64,000 bases of DNA from Candidatus Obscuribacter sp. (lineage in GTDB: Bacteria > Cyanobacteriota > Vampirovibrionia > Obscuribacterales > Obscuribacteraceae): NCBI GenBank assembly GCA_016712465.1, contig JADJQZ010000001.1, forward strand, positions 3,224,001 to 3,288,000, given 5' to 3'. The position numbers and the translations under genes were made by a program. The notes under the pieces are model-generated. The model searched no databases. It had not been told where the DNA came from and saw only the letters and a list, made by a program, of their open reading frames with translations. This document shows positions 54,395 to 62,621 of the stretch, piece after piece; within the stretch, counting starts at the first letter, position 1; each line of letters begins with the position of its first letter.

Positions 54395-56038
54395 ATGACG
54401 ACCGAAACCAAAGGAATCTCATTTGCTGTAGATGATGTGGAGCCGATTCTCTCCAGGCTGGAAACCTGTAAAACCCATGAAAGCATTAGCGGAATTCTTG
54501 CCTATGCCGATATGGCTCTGACCAAGGATACCTTGGCCGAACTGGTTAGTTGCAGCGGCTACAATTCAGAGTGTATCAAGAGGGTCTACATCAATTCTCT
54601 GCTTGCTGCCGTTCATTGGGCATTTGCCGAGCACAGACCACTGAGTCTCAGTCCCGACATGATTTGGGTGACCATTGTTCAGGGTCTTGCCAATCACGTT
54701 CGCAATAATTCCGAGCGCTTGCGGCACAAACTTGTGGAGCACCAGGGACGGAAGGAGTTGTGCGTCCTCGTCAACGACTTGCTCCCCGGTTCGCCGGAGA
54801 ACGACTGGCAAAAGCATATCAATATGTTGGGTCAGGAAATGGAAAAAGAGATCGGCAAGAGGTTTGCCGATCTGATTTCGGACTTCAGTACTACCGGCGA
54901 TGTTGAGAAGACGGCTTGCACAATTGCTGTGCTTGATGTTTATGAGCCCTATTATCAGTTTTCACTCATGTGCGTGTGCGGTATTCCTTCGATTACACTT
55001 GAAGGTAGCGCCGCAGACTGGTTCAGACTGAAAGAAAAGGCAGAAGTTCTGCGTGAATTCGAATTGGAAGCCTGGCATGCCAAACTGATGCCAATTCTCG
55101 ATCAGTTTGTCCGTGCTTCAGCAGGAGAAGTCAACAGAGCCTTCTGGCAACGTATCTACAAGATCAATGAAGTCTACGGTGAATCGCAGATTAGCGGCTG
55201 GATCAGTCAGTTCTTTCCCTACACACTGGACTATTACACCAGATCTGCCACGATACCAAATATAATGCTTGACATGAATCTTCTTGCTGGTCTTGGTGAC
55301 GAGTCTCCGCCCGATTTGGAAGGGGATAGCTTTATTCTTTGTGCTTCAGATTTTCCCGCAGGAATCTCCTCCGTGCCGGTGCTTCTTGTTTGTCAGGAAG
55401 ATTCGCAAGCAAAAGACTACCCGATGGAGCTGCTCGGTGGTTTTGTCGGCGTAGAACAAACCGAAAACGGTGCGCTTAGACCCAAACTGGGTTGGGCCGT
55501 AAGAAAAACCAGGGAAGGCACGGTTCGCCTTGGGGATTTGCCCAGTGGTGTTAGCCTCATGCCGCCGCTTGGCAATGTGCAATATCAGGATGCAATCTAT
55601 GAGCTGAGGAAGAGCCCTTTCAAATTTGAAATGTTTGCGCTTCCTCCGTCCCTGAAAAGTTTCTATCGTGACTGCGACGGTTTTGCGTTCGACTCGCCTG
55701 ATGCTGGTAATTTCCGTTCTCTGGCTAATGTTGAGAAGATCTATGGCCCTGATAATGACCCTCTACGGGTCGAGCAGCTCAAACGTATTGGAATAGTTGC
55801 ATTAAATGACGACCTTTCAGAGCTGCCCGAAAACTCCAGCAAGCAACAAAGCTGGCTGCGCTTCTTTGACTTTGCAGATGGTAGCTATTTGGCAATTGAT
55901 CGAATTGCTACAGAAGAAGGGCACAATAGAGTCTTTCACATCTCTGCCGACGGCTCAGAGGGCGAGCTTTACGCCTGCGACTTTGCGGCTGCGCTAAGGG
56001 TATTGATTTCTAACAGGGGAGTAAGCCTCGCCATCTAA
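54395..56038 (+). CDS. DUF4419 protein with a C-terminal SUKH-like domain
   Basis: A protein of 547 residues. The N-terminal two-thirds (to about 375) is DUF4419-like: the signature LSPDMIWVTIVQGLANHV, then NDWQKHINMLGQE and FSTTGDVEKTA are typical. The last 150 residues (FEMFALPPSLKSFYRDCDGF, then RFFDFADGSYLAID) resemble a SMI1/KNR4 (SUKH) fold, a domain often used for immunity to polymorphic toxins. Neither activity can be read from the sequence. GGAGG lies six bases before the ATG. The gene end is overlapped by an antisense serA fragment. Confidence 0.65.
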   Translation: MTTETKGISFAVDDVEPILSRLETCKTHESISGILAYADMALTKDTLAELVSCSGYNSECIKRVYINSLLAAVHWAFAEHRPLSLSPDMIWVTIVQGLANHVRNNSERLRHKLVEHQGRKELCVLVNDLLPGSPENDWQKHINMLGQEMEKEIGKRFADLISDFSTTGDVEKTACTIAVLDVYEPYYQFSLMCVCGIPSITLEGSAADWFRLKEKAEVLREFELEAWHAKLMPILDQFVRASAGEVNRAFWQRIYKINEVYGESQISGWISQFFPYTLDYYTRSATIPNIMLDMNLLAGLGDESPPDLEGDSFILCASDFPAGISSVPVLLVCQEDSQAKDYPMELLGGFVGVEQTENGALRPKLGWAVRKTREGTVRLGDLPSGVSLMPPLGNVQYQDAIYELRKSPFKFEMFALPPSLKSFYRDCDGFAFDSPDAGNFRSLANVEKIYGPDNDPLRVEQLKRIGIVALNDDLSELPENSSKQQSWLRFFDFADGSYLAIDRIATEEGHNRVFHISADGSEGELYACDFAAALRVLISNRGVSLAI

Positions 56039-56306
56039 AGCACGCGTACATTGAGTACGCACTGCAATTACCGATTTCATCGACGACCGAATCGATTATC
56101 GGCTGCTCAACATCGAGCATGGTGCAGGCAATCTGCTCTGTGGAGCGGTTTAACAGATCGAGGATGTTCAGATTAGCATTGGCGACGGCCGCTGAAATAC
56201 ATTCAAGCATGTGCGGTACGTTGGCGTTTGTAACAAGTCGTCTATTGCCTTCGGCAATACGCATGCTCATTTCCCTGAAACTGACTGAATGCAGGGATGG
56301 TATCAA
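56010..56306 (-). pseudogene. serA: Fragment of D-3-phosphoglycerate dehydrogenase (ACT domain only)
   Basis: The reverse strand reads NRRLVTNANVPHMLECISAA followed by NANLNILDLLNRSTEQIACT and MLDVEQPIIDSVVDEI. This is the C-terminal ACT domain of SerA-type phosphoglycerate dehydrogenase, where the usual sequence is NANVPNMV and LNIADLLNKS. The catalytic and NAD-binding domains are missing and the end diverges. The fragment overlaps the 3' end of the DUF4419-SUKH-like gene on the other strand. It is a dead remnant, probably left by rearrangement. Confidence 0.6.
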
Positions 56307-56453
56307 GCAAGAAAATCAGGCCGCCTAAAATGCCAGAACATCACATTTGACAAAAACTCTTCCCCGACAAAGAGTAATTAGACGTCAACCCGGTTTGACA
56401 GACATCCGCTTAAGTGCATTAATCTCAAGAGTACTAACCTTTGAAAGAAAAGA

Positions 56454-56987
56454 ATGATCGATTCCACGTTTATACGAGAGCAGTTTTCTAAGATTGCGAC
56501 TGAGCTTATTTCTTCTGCAAGTTCGGATGCTTATGATTGCGCATTCGTGGAAGACATAAAATACGTGTGGCTAGCCCCCAATAGATGTTTTGAGAGACAG
56601 CAGCTATTCAGAACTAGCGAGATTGATTCGCAGCTTTTGTTTCTTGCTGAGGTCAAAGATTCTGTAGATAACGAATCAACTATTCGGAAATCTGTTGGAG
56701 AATTCCTCAATACTCTGGGATGCACATCATTCCTTTTGACAACAGAAGAACAGTATAGTGACTGCTATGTTCGAAGGTTTGTTTGCGTGTATAAGTATTG
56801 GTCAACCTCAAGAGGTGAAGTTTTCGCCCCCTATAGCGGGATTTTGATTCTTCGTGGAAAAAACTATGAATTGTTGTGCCGAGAACGAAAAACAGTCCAT
56901 GAAAACATGAAAACTCGATTTTCTCACTCAACAGAAGTGTTCGCAGATTATTTGAAAGACTTAGAGAAAAGTGCGGTGCCCCTGTAG
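56454..56987 (+). CDS. Protein of unknown function upstream of the TROVE gene
   Basis: A protein of 177 residues starting MIDSTFIREQF, with GAAAGAAAAGA before the ATG. It looks soluble with mixed alpha/beta content and several Cys, and no signal peptide. The codon use is more AT-rich than the housekeeping genes. No family recognised. A 10-bp interrupted hairpin (56983-57014) spans its stop codon. Its proximity to the Ro60 gene may be coincidental. Confidence 0.5.
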   Translation: MIDSTFIREQFSKIATELISSASSDAYDCAFVEDIKYVWLAPNRCFERQQLFRTSEIDSQLLFLAEVKDSVDNESTIRKSVGEFLNTLGCTSFLLTTEEQYSDCYVRRFVCVYKYWSTSRGEVFAPYSGILILRGKNYELLCRERKTVHENMKTRFSHSTEVFADYLKDLEKSAVPL

Positions 56988-57126
56988 GTGGATACTCCCC
57001 TCCACCCGCCTACAAGCTAAACCAGGCAGATCAGCTCCTAAACAGGCGCTACACATCTCTTTGCATCCCCTTGCGAGAAACATTTTTCGCACTTACCATG
57101 AAGATCTCGAAGCTATATTTTCTGCA

Positions 57127-57149
57127 CACCCAAAGGCGGGTGATTTTTT
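57127..57149 (+). promoter_or_regulatory. Terminator-like hairpin abutting the TROVE start codon
   Basis: A 5-bp stem (CACCC/GGGTG, 57127-57142) with the AAAGG Shine-Dalgarno-like stretch in its loop is followed by six T residues and then the ATG at 57150. It could act as a terminator, an attenuator or a translational switch. Confidence 0.4.
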
Positions 57150-58754
57150 ATGTCAAAACTCAATCTCCACTTTTTCAAACGCCAACCAAAAGGCATTAAG
57201 AGCGGCACCAGGCCCATGCCCGGAATGGTGCCAAATAACGCCGGCGGCTTTGGCTTTGAAGTAAATGACTGGATAAAACTCCGTCGTTTCCTCGTGCTCG
57301 GTAGTGAGGGCGGAACCTATTATGTAGGTGAAGCCAAGCTGACTATTGAAAACGCGCAGGCCGTCGAACGTTTACTGCGTGCAGAGCCGATCAAAGTTGT
57401 GCGCCAGATTGTTGAGATATCAAAAAGCGGCAGATCTGCAAAAAATGATGCCTGCCTCTTTGCGCTAGCTATGGTGGCAGGTCTGGCCAGTGCCGATGGT
57501 AGAGCGGCGGCTCTGGCAGCATTGCCGGAGGTGGCACGCACCGGTACGCACCTTTTCACTTTCGTGGAATATGTGCAGTCCTTTCGCGGCTGGGGCAGAG
57601 GTCTCAGGCGAGCGATTGCACGCTGGTACGAAGTGCAGCCACCTGAAAAACTAGCGGTGCAGTTGACTAAATATCAACAGCGCAATGGCTGGTCACATCG
57701 TGATTTGCTGCGCCTTGCTCACCCGAAGGCAGAGGATGCAGTGCGCAATGGTCTCTATCGTTTTGCCGTAACCGGCTCTACCGAAGGGTTGGAAGATTCG
57801 ACCGTGCTTGCCTTCCAGAAGTTGCGCCAGTGCGAAAACCTTGATGGAGCAGTGACCGCTAAAATTGTAGAGGAAGCCAGGCTTTCCATGGAAATGGTGC
57901 CTGCCGAATTACGCTATCCGGAAGTCTACCGAGTGCTGGCAAAGCAAGCCGGACTGGAATGGCTCTTGCGCAACCTCGGCAATTTGTCGCGGGTTGCCGT
58001 GCTGTCCGCCGCAGATCGAAAACTGCTTGAAACAGTCTGCCAGAGACTGAACAATCAGGCCGGTCTCGACAAAGCCAGGCTGCACCCGCTCAAAATTCTC
58101 GCCGCCCTTGCGGTCTACCGCTCGGGTAGCGGAGTACGCGGCAGCGGCAGGTGGAACCCTGAGGCAGCAGTCGTGGATGCACTTGACGAGGCTTTCTACA
58201 AGGCTTTCAAGTATGTCACGCCCACCGGCAAGCGACTTTGTCTGGGTCTCGATGTTTCCGGTTCCATGGCCGGCACCACAGTCAATGGCATAGCCGGTCT
58301 CACTGCACGTGAGGCTTGCGGCGCCATGGCTCTGGTGACAGCCAAAAGTGAGCGACCTTCCAATGTCTCTTTCGTGGCCTTCGATACCAAGCCTTATCAT
58401 CTAGCGCTCAGTGCAAACCAGAGACTTGATGATGTGGTGAATATCTTGAGCCGCACCGGCGGCGGTGGTACAGACTGTGCCATACCGATCCAATGGGCGA
58501 GAAAGAAGAAGGTACCGGTCGATGTTTTTGTCATCTACACCGACTCAGAAACATGGGCTGGTGACGAGCATCCGCTGCAAGCACTAAATGCCTATGGTGA
58601 AGCCATGGGTATTGATGCCAAACTGGTAACAGTAGCAATGGCGGCCAACCGCATCTCGCTTGCCGACTGCACCGACAAGCGCATGCTAAATGTTGTCGGT
58701 TTCGACACAGTCACCCCAGAACTAATTTCGCAATTTGTCATGGGTGATCTATAA
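57150..58754 (+). CDS. rsr: TROVE-domain Ro60-like protein (Rsr)
   Basis: A protein of 534 residues, typical of bacterial Ro60. Residues 30-340 form the TROVE ring of helical repeats: NNAGGFGFEVNDWIKLRRF, then LVLGSEGGTYYVGE are the family's hallmark. A VWA domain follows with the MIDAS-like DVSGSMAG (Asp near 368) and the later GGGGTDCA. In other bacteria Rsr binds Y RNAs and misfolded RNAs and tethers exonucleases, and acts under stress. Here the gene is followed directly by a Y-like RNA with a tRNA-like module, so the partner RNA is probably encoded next door. The ATG overlaps an upstream hairpin. Confidence 0.93.
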   Translation: MSKLNLHFFKRQPKGIKSGTRPMPGMVPNNAGGFGFEVNDWIKLRRFLVLGSEGGTYYVGEAKLTIENAQAVERLLRAEPIKVVRQIVEISKSGRSAKNDACLFALAMVAGLASADGRAAALAALPEVARTGTHLFTFVEYVQSFRGWGRGLRRAIARWYEVQPPEKLAVQLTKYQQRNGWSHRDLLRLAHPKAEDAVRNGLYRFAVTGSTEGLEDSTVLAFQKLRQCENLDGAVTAKIVEEARLSMEMVPAELRYPEVYRVLAKQAGLEWLLRNLGNLSRVAVLSAADRKLLETVCQRLNNQAGLDKARLHPLKILAALAVYRSGSGVRGSGRWNPEAAVVDALDEAFYKAFKYVTPTGKRLCLGLDVSGSMAGTTVNGIAGLTAREACGAMALVTAKSERPSNVSFVAFDTKPYHLALSANQRLDDVVNILSRTGGGGTDCAIPIQWARKKKVPVDVFVIYTDSETWAGDEHPLQALNAYGEAMGIDAKLVTVAMAANRISLADCTDKRMLNVVGFDTVTPELISQFVMGDL

Positions 58755-58755
58755 T
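58727..58755 (+). promoter_or_regulatory. Putative promoter of the Y-like RNA, overlapping the TROVE stop
   Basis: A perfect TATAAT (58750-58755) includes the TAA stop of the TROVE gene. TTCGCA lies 17 bases upstream (58727-58732), four of six to consensus. Transcription would start near 58761-58763, inside the left arm of the closing stem. Confidence 0.45.
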
Positions 58756-58907
58756 AGAGGATGTCGGGTCGAAGGCTCAGGTTATCGACTTGTAATCGAG
58801 AGGTCGCGGGTTCGACTCCCGTCGCCTGTTTTGGAAACAAAGCAAGCGTAGCTCAGTGGTAGAGCACTATGCCTGGTCCGCTACTTATCCGACATCCTCT
58901 TTATTTG
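58756..58907 (+). ncRNA. Y RNA-like transcript with circularly permuted tRNA-like module
   Basis: A 12-bp perfect stem (58756-58767 with 58889-58900) closes the RNA and is followed by TTTATTT. Inside, in order: an anticodon-like arm (58785-58799, TCGA/TCGA stem, loop CTTGTAA, anticodon UGU), a T arm (58806-58822, GCGGG-TTCGACT-CCCGT), an acceptor-like helix (58823-58833 with 58838-58848, 11 positions with one mismatch, GAAA tetraloop), and a D arm (58851-58865, GCTC-AGTGGTA-GAGC). This is a tRNA opened between the D and anticodon arms and closed at the acceptor. The 5' strand has GGTCGAAGG, similar to the Ro-binding strand of animal Y RNAs. Adjacent to the TROVE gene, it is best read as a Y RNA of the YrlA type. 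Confidence 0.8.
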
Positions 58908-58977
58908 ACCGTTCGGAGCCCGAGGGTTATCACTGATACTGATCCCCTCCCTCTGGCAGTTAATTTGACCGGTCTTA

Positions 58978-60003
58978 CTAGTTAAGTCGATCAGGCTCAG
59001 GAATACTGAGCTTGATCGACTTTATTTGTCCAGATAAGGAGCCGAGAGTGAGGACGAGAGGCAAATTTCTCTCCTTAGCCTCAGTCAATATTTCGCCACC
59101 ATACACAGTATCAAGGCTAACGGCGCTCCGCTGCCCGCCCCGTTCAAGATAAAGGCAAGCCTGAGGCTGCCCCGCTCTAATGGACGGCGCCGCCTCAATC
59201 AAGGCACCGTTTCGAAAGAGGAAACTCTCCGGCATGGATTGTGCATCTCTATTGATAGCTTTCAGGGTAGTGACAATTTCTACCGATTTCTCACCCCGCT
59301 TGCTTAGCTTCTCGGCAGGCAAAATTCTCCGGTTGGGCTTCATACTGTAACTTATACGGATAGGCAAATTTGAGCCCTGAAACTTTTTGAGGGGCACCAT
59401 GCCGTCCGGCTGGAAGGCAAGAAGTTCGGTGGACCAGTAACTTTCCTTGCCGTCTCCATGCAACTGTTCCATCACAAGTACTGGGTTACGGCTCAGACCG
59501 GGCAATCTGAGGCGATCGCTGAAGACAGTGCCGGCCCTGGCAAAGCCAATTTGATCAAAGAGTACCGTTCCTTTTTCCCGAGTCAAAATCACCTGCACCC
59601 TGGTCTGGGGAAGCGGCGCACAAGAGGCCGTGGACGAAGCCAGAAGCAAATCTTTCCTGCCGTCGCCGTTAAGATCGTCTATGTAGGCAGTCTGCCCCAA
59701 GCCGCCATAGGCAACCACGGCAAGGCGCTGCCAGTCATCTTTTACCTTTCGGTCGATAAAGACATCGGAATCTTTCAGTTGAAAGCGAAAACCATCTTGC
59801 TCAAAGGAAGCAGCGGCGGGTAGTCGGCTAAGATTGACGGAAGGACAAGGGCAGGTATACCGCCACAGCCCTTTTAATGACAATGGGCTATAATCGCTCA
59901 CATAAGCAAAGGCAAAACCAGTACTGAAAAAGCCGAAAACGGCAAGGGTAGCGAGCAATTTCTTGAACAAGGGGAGCCTCTGCCTGGAGTCATTGTGATG
60001 CAC
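58978..60003 (-). CDS. Exported protein with one FG-GAP-like repeat, unknown
   Basis: A protein of 341 residues with a hydrophobic N-terminal segment (about 14-35). A single calcium-binding-like DLNGDGRKDLLLAS motif (FG-GAP/VCBS style) lies near residue 112; the rest has no known domain. Export is expected. The last 13 codons lie in an almost perfect 17-bp inverted repeat. It is downstream of, and converges with, the Y-like RNA. Confidence 0.6.
   Translation of the reverse strand: MHHNDSRQRLPLFKKLLATLAVFGFFSTGFAFAYVSDYSPLSLKGLWRYTCPCPSVNLSRLPAAASFEQDGFRFQLKDSDVFIDRKVKDDWQRLAVVAYGGLGQTAYIDDLNGDGRKDLLLASSTASCAPLPQTRVQVILTREKGTVLFDQIGFARAGTVFSDRLRLPGLSRNPVLVMEQLHGDGKESYWSTELLAFQPDGMVPLKKFQGSNLPIRISYSMKPNRRILPAEKLSKRGEKSVEIVTTLKAINRDAQSMPESFLFRNGALIEAAPSIRAGQPQACLYLERGGQRSAVSLDTVYGGEILTEAKERNLPLVLTLGSLSGQIKSIKLSIPEPDRLN
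58984..59022 (+). terminator. Long hairpin downstream of the Y-like RNA
   Basis: Arms 58984-59000 and 59006-59022 pair over 17 positions with one G-U, five-base loop, followed on the forward strand by TTTATTTG. It lies inside the 3' end of the opposite gene and may terminate forward transcription. Confidence 0.4.
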
Positions 60004-60091
60004 TTACTTCTTCCTCGATTTTTTCAAAATTAGGAAGGAGTTATCAGCTATAATCTGGCGGTCCTGAGCAAAGAAAAGGAAGTATTGCCGT

Positions 60092-60829
60092 ATGACTAAT
60101 TTTTCGGAAGGGCAAGAGAATATTCTGGACCAGGTTTTTCTAGCCAGCCCCTGTGAGGCGCGCTGGGAAGATATGGCCGGCGATGACAAAGTCAGGCATT
60201 GCGAACTTTGCTCTCTCAATGTCTATAACATTGAAGCCATGACCACCAGGGAAGCCCAGGAGTTTTTCGCGGCCGGTAAGGACGGCAGGCGCATCTGCGC
60301 TCGCTTCTACAGGCGCCAGGACGGCACAATCATAACCAGTGACTGCCCCAGGGGGCTGAAAGCCATCAGGGATGGTTATCAGAAAGTGTACCGGCGCGTG
60401 GCCGCTTTTCTCACCCTCTTTCTCGGTCTAGGCGGTTCGGCAATAGCCCAGAACCAGAGAAGAGAGATGCCGGTTAAACCAGGCAAAATCATGATGGTGC
60501 AACCATGGAATGCGACAGAAAGCTCTACCCCGGCTGAACGCGCCTTACAAGAGAAACTGGCAAGTCAGATGGAAAAAGAGAAAACCATTTTTTCTAAAGA
60601 GCGCGTCAATTTGCTCTTGCAGTTAGCCCAGGTCTACCGAAAGGAAAAGGCAGCCTCCAAGGACGAGAGCCAACAATGTCATTACAAAGGATACGCCCAG
60701 ATCTGCTTCAACTCGGCTTTATCTATCGCTCAAAATCTTAAGGACCAGGCTCTCACCAAGCAAGTGGAAAGTAAGATGAAAGAAGCCAATGCCGCCGACG
60801 AAAGCAGTGCCGGAAACAAGAAAGACTAG
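60092..60829 (+). CDS. Cysteine-rich domain protein with a membrane segment, unknown
   Basis: A protein of 245 residues. The N-terminal 90 residues have a conserved pattern: CEARWEDMAGDDKVRHCELC, then NVYNIEAMT and FYRRQDGTIITSDCP, with several cysteines that could bind a metal. A hydrophobic segment (about 107-120) follows, then a helical tail. Similar N-terminal modules occur in various bacteria, function unknown. AAGGAAG precedes the ATG. It converges with the monooxygenase gene (stops overlap by four bases). Confidence 0.6.
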   Translation: MTNFSEGQENILDQVFLASPCEARWEDMAGDDKVRHCELCSLNVYNIEAMTTREAQEFFAAGKDGRRICARFYRRQDGTIITSDCPRGLKAIRDGYQKVYRRVAAFLTLFLGLGGSAIAQNQRREMPVKPGKIMMVQPWNATESSTPAERALQEKLASQMEKEKTIFSKERVNLLLQLAQVYRKEKAASKDESQQCHYKGYAQICFNSALSIAQNLKDQALTKQVESKMKEANAADESSAGNKKD

Positions 60830-61992
60830 ATCTTGTAGCCCATAATCTTATCGATGGTGGGCATACTACCGCCTTTGAAGAGAGCTGCCGTCAGCTTGTC
60901 GCGACATTTAAGCAACCACTGATTCTCACTCTGGTTGAAGGCACCGGCTCGTCTGGAACTTCGAGTGACAAAGGAAGTGCGGCGCATGCGCCGCTTGCAA
61001 AACCGGTCAAAAATATCCTCAACGCTTCCGCCGCCCTTAACAGCCCGCCCCAGGACGGCTGCGTCTTCCAGGGCCATACAGGCGCCCTGGCCAAGGTTTG
61101 GAGTGGTGGGATGGGCGGCGTCCCCTACCAGCAAAACAGAAGCATCGCTCCACTTATAGATAGGGGAGCGATCATAAATATCATTTTTCAGTATGGCACT
61201 ACTCTCGGTGGCGCCTAAAAGGCGCGGCACCAGCTCATGAAAGGAACCAAAGCGATCAAGCAAGTAATCTTTTCTCTCGTGGGCATCTTCTATTACACCG
61301 CTGGGCATGTTGGCCGTGGCATACCAGGCCATTTGCCCGGCTCCGGTGTGCAAAAGTCCAAACTGTGTGCCGACGCCATTGGTGTGCCAGACAGCGCCGC
61401 GGGGAATCTCTGCTTCGGGAAATTCGGTGACGCCGCGAAAGCAAGTGTAGCCGCTATAGTTGCGATCGGTGTCTCCCAAGACCTGCTTGCGCACAAGGGA
61501 ATTGAAGCCGTCGCAACCAATAAGGATATCGGCTTCGTGAACACTGCCGCTTTCAAAATAGGCGGCCACATGCCCGCCGTCCTGTTTGTAGCGTAAGAAT
61601 TTCTCAGCAAGATGAATGCTGCAGCCGGAGACAGTTCGCTCCAGTACCTGAGCGAGTGCATGTAGAAGCGCCCGCCGGTGTATGGTGACCGAGGGCTGCC
61701 CAACAAGACGTTCCAGCCTGGCCAGATCCACGGCACCCAGCACTTGCCCAGCCTCGTCCAGGAAGCGAAAGCTCTCCACAACCTGCCCGGCCTTGAGCAC
61801 ATCCTGAGCCGCGCCAAGTTCATCGAGGGCGTACATACCGTTGGACCAGACCGTCAATCCGGCTCCCACTTCCCTCAAACTGTCGGCCTGCTCGAACACC
61901 TTCACATCAATGCCCAGTCGGCCAAGAGCGAGGGCTGTTGTCAACCCCGCAATACCGCCGCCGATAACAATTGCCGTTTCCACCCTTTTCAT
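60826..61992 (-). CDS. FAD-dependent monooxygenase (aromatic hydroxylase/epoxidase-like)
   Basis: About 388 residues from ATG 61992, with GGAAGGA upstream; an earlier frame overlaps the next gene and is rejected. FAD-binding motif VIGGGIAGLTTALALG, the GCDGFNSLVRKQV segment and the GDAAHPTTPNLGQGAC motif are intact, the standard set for the UbiH/salicylate-hydroxylase/zeaxanthin-epoxidase group. It would use NAD(P)H and O2 to hydroxylate or epoxidise a substrate that is not clear from sequence. Divergent from the DJ-1-like gene, 41 bases apart. Confidence 0.9.
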   Translation of the reverse strand: MKRVETAIVIGGGIAGLTTALALGRLGIDVKVFEQADSLREVGAGLTVWSNGMYALDELGAAQDVLKAGQVVESFRFLDEAGQVLGAVDLARLERLVGQPSVTIHRRALLHALAQVLERTVSGCSIHLAEKFLRYKQDGGHVAAYFESGSVHEADILIGCDGFNSLVRKQVLGDTDRNYSGYTCFRGVTEFPEAEIPRGAVWHTNGVGTQFGLLHTGAGQMAWYATANMPSGVIEDAHERKDYLLDRFGSFHELVPRLLGATESSAILKNDIYDRSPIYKWSDASVLLVGDAAHPTTPNLGQGACMALEDAAVLGRAVKGGGSVEDIFDRFCKRRMRRTSFVTRSSRRAGAFNQSENQWLLKCRDKLTAALFKGGSMPTIDKIMGYKI

Positions 61993-62033
61993 GGGGATAT
62001 TATCCTTCCATAGGGCAGCAAAGGTAGAGAAAT

Positions 62034-62612
62034 ATGAAGAAGATACTGATGATTGTGGGTGACTTTGTAGAAGACTATGAAGCCATGGTGCCTTTCCAAA
62101 TTCTTTCCATGTTCGGCTATCAAGTTGATGTGGTCTCACCCGGCAAGAAAAGCGGCGAGAAGGTGAAGACAGCGGTGCATGACTTCGAAGGCGACCAGAC
62201 CTACACCGAAAAGCGCGGTCATAACTTCGCCGTTACCGCCAATTTTTCCAGGCTATCGGCCGACAACTATGCGGGGTTGGTTCTGCCGGGAGGACGGGCA
62301 CCGGAATTCCTGCGCTTGAATGAAGAAGTACTGGACATTGTGAGAGCCTTCTTCCAGGCGCAAAAACCGGTGGCAGCCATCTGCCATGGCTTACAGATTC
62401 TAACTGCCGCCGGTGTTCTCAAAGGCAGAAGTTGCACGGCCTATCCGGCCGTAAAACCTGAGATAACGGCAGCCGGCGGCATCTTTGTGGCAGTCAATGA
62501 GAAAGCCGACAACAGCTATGTTTGCGGCAACCTGGTCAGTGCTCCGGCCTGGCCTGCCCACCCTCGCTGGATGAAGGACTTCCTCACCTTATTGGGGCAC
62601 AAAATCGGCTGA
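62034..62612 (+). CDS. DJ-1/PfpI-family protein
   Basis: A protein of 192 residues. The nucleophile elbow AAICHG (Cys117) and the Glu/Asp near residues 13-16 mark the DJ-1/PfpI fold; the LVLPGGRAPEFLRLN stretch is typical. Members are deglycases, chaperones or peptidases; the family alone does not fix the reaction. It is divergent from the flavin monooxygenase, sharing a short promoter region of about 40 bases, so the two may be co-regulated, for example in an oxidative or carbonyl stress response (inference). Confidence 0.88.
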   Translation: MKKILMIVGDFVEDYEAMVPFQILSMFGYQVDVVSPGKKSGEKVKTAVHDFEGDQTYTEKRGHNFAVTANFSRLSADNYAGLVLPGGRAPEFLRLNEEVLDIVRAFFQAQKPVAAICHGLQILTAAGVLKGRSCTAYPAVKPEITAAGGIFVAVNEKADNSYVCGNLVSAPAWPAHPRWMKDFLTLLGHKIG

Positions 62613-62621
62613 AGGCAATTC

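Noticed and set aside
58766..58835. Ordinary linear tRNA-Thr ending near 58830
   Set aside because: The 27 bases before the anticodon arm do not form a D arm and do not pair with the 3' acceptor strand; the permuted fold does.
58592..58840. Reverse frame reading through the tRNA-like region (GVEPATSRL type)
   Set aside because: This peptide pattern is a common artefact of translating tRNA T arms; the forward RNA explains the sequence.
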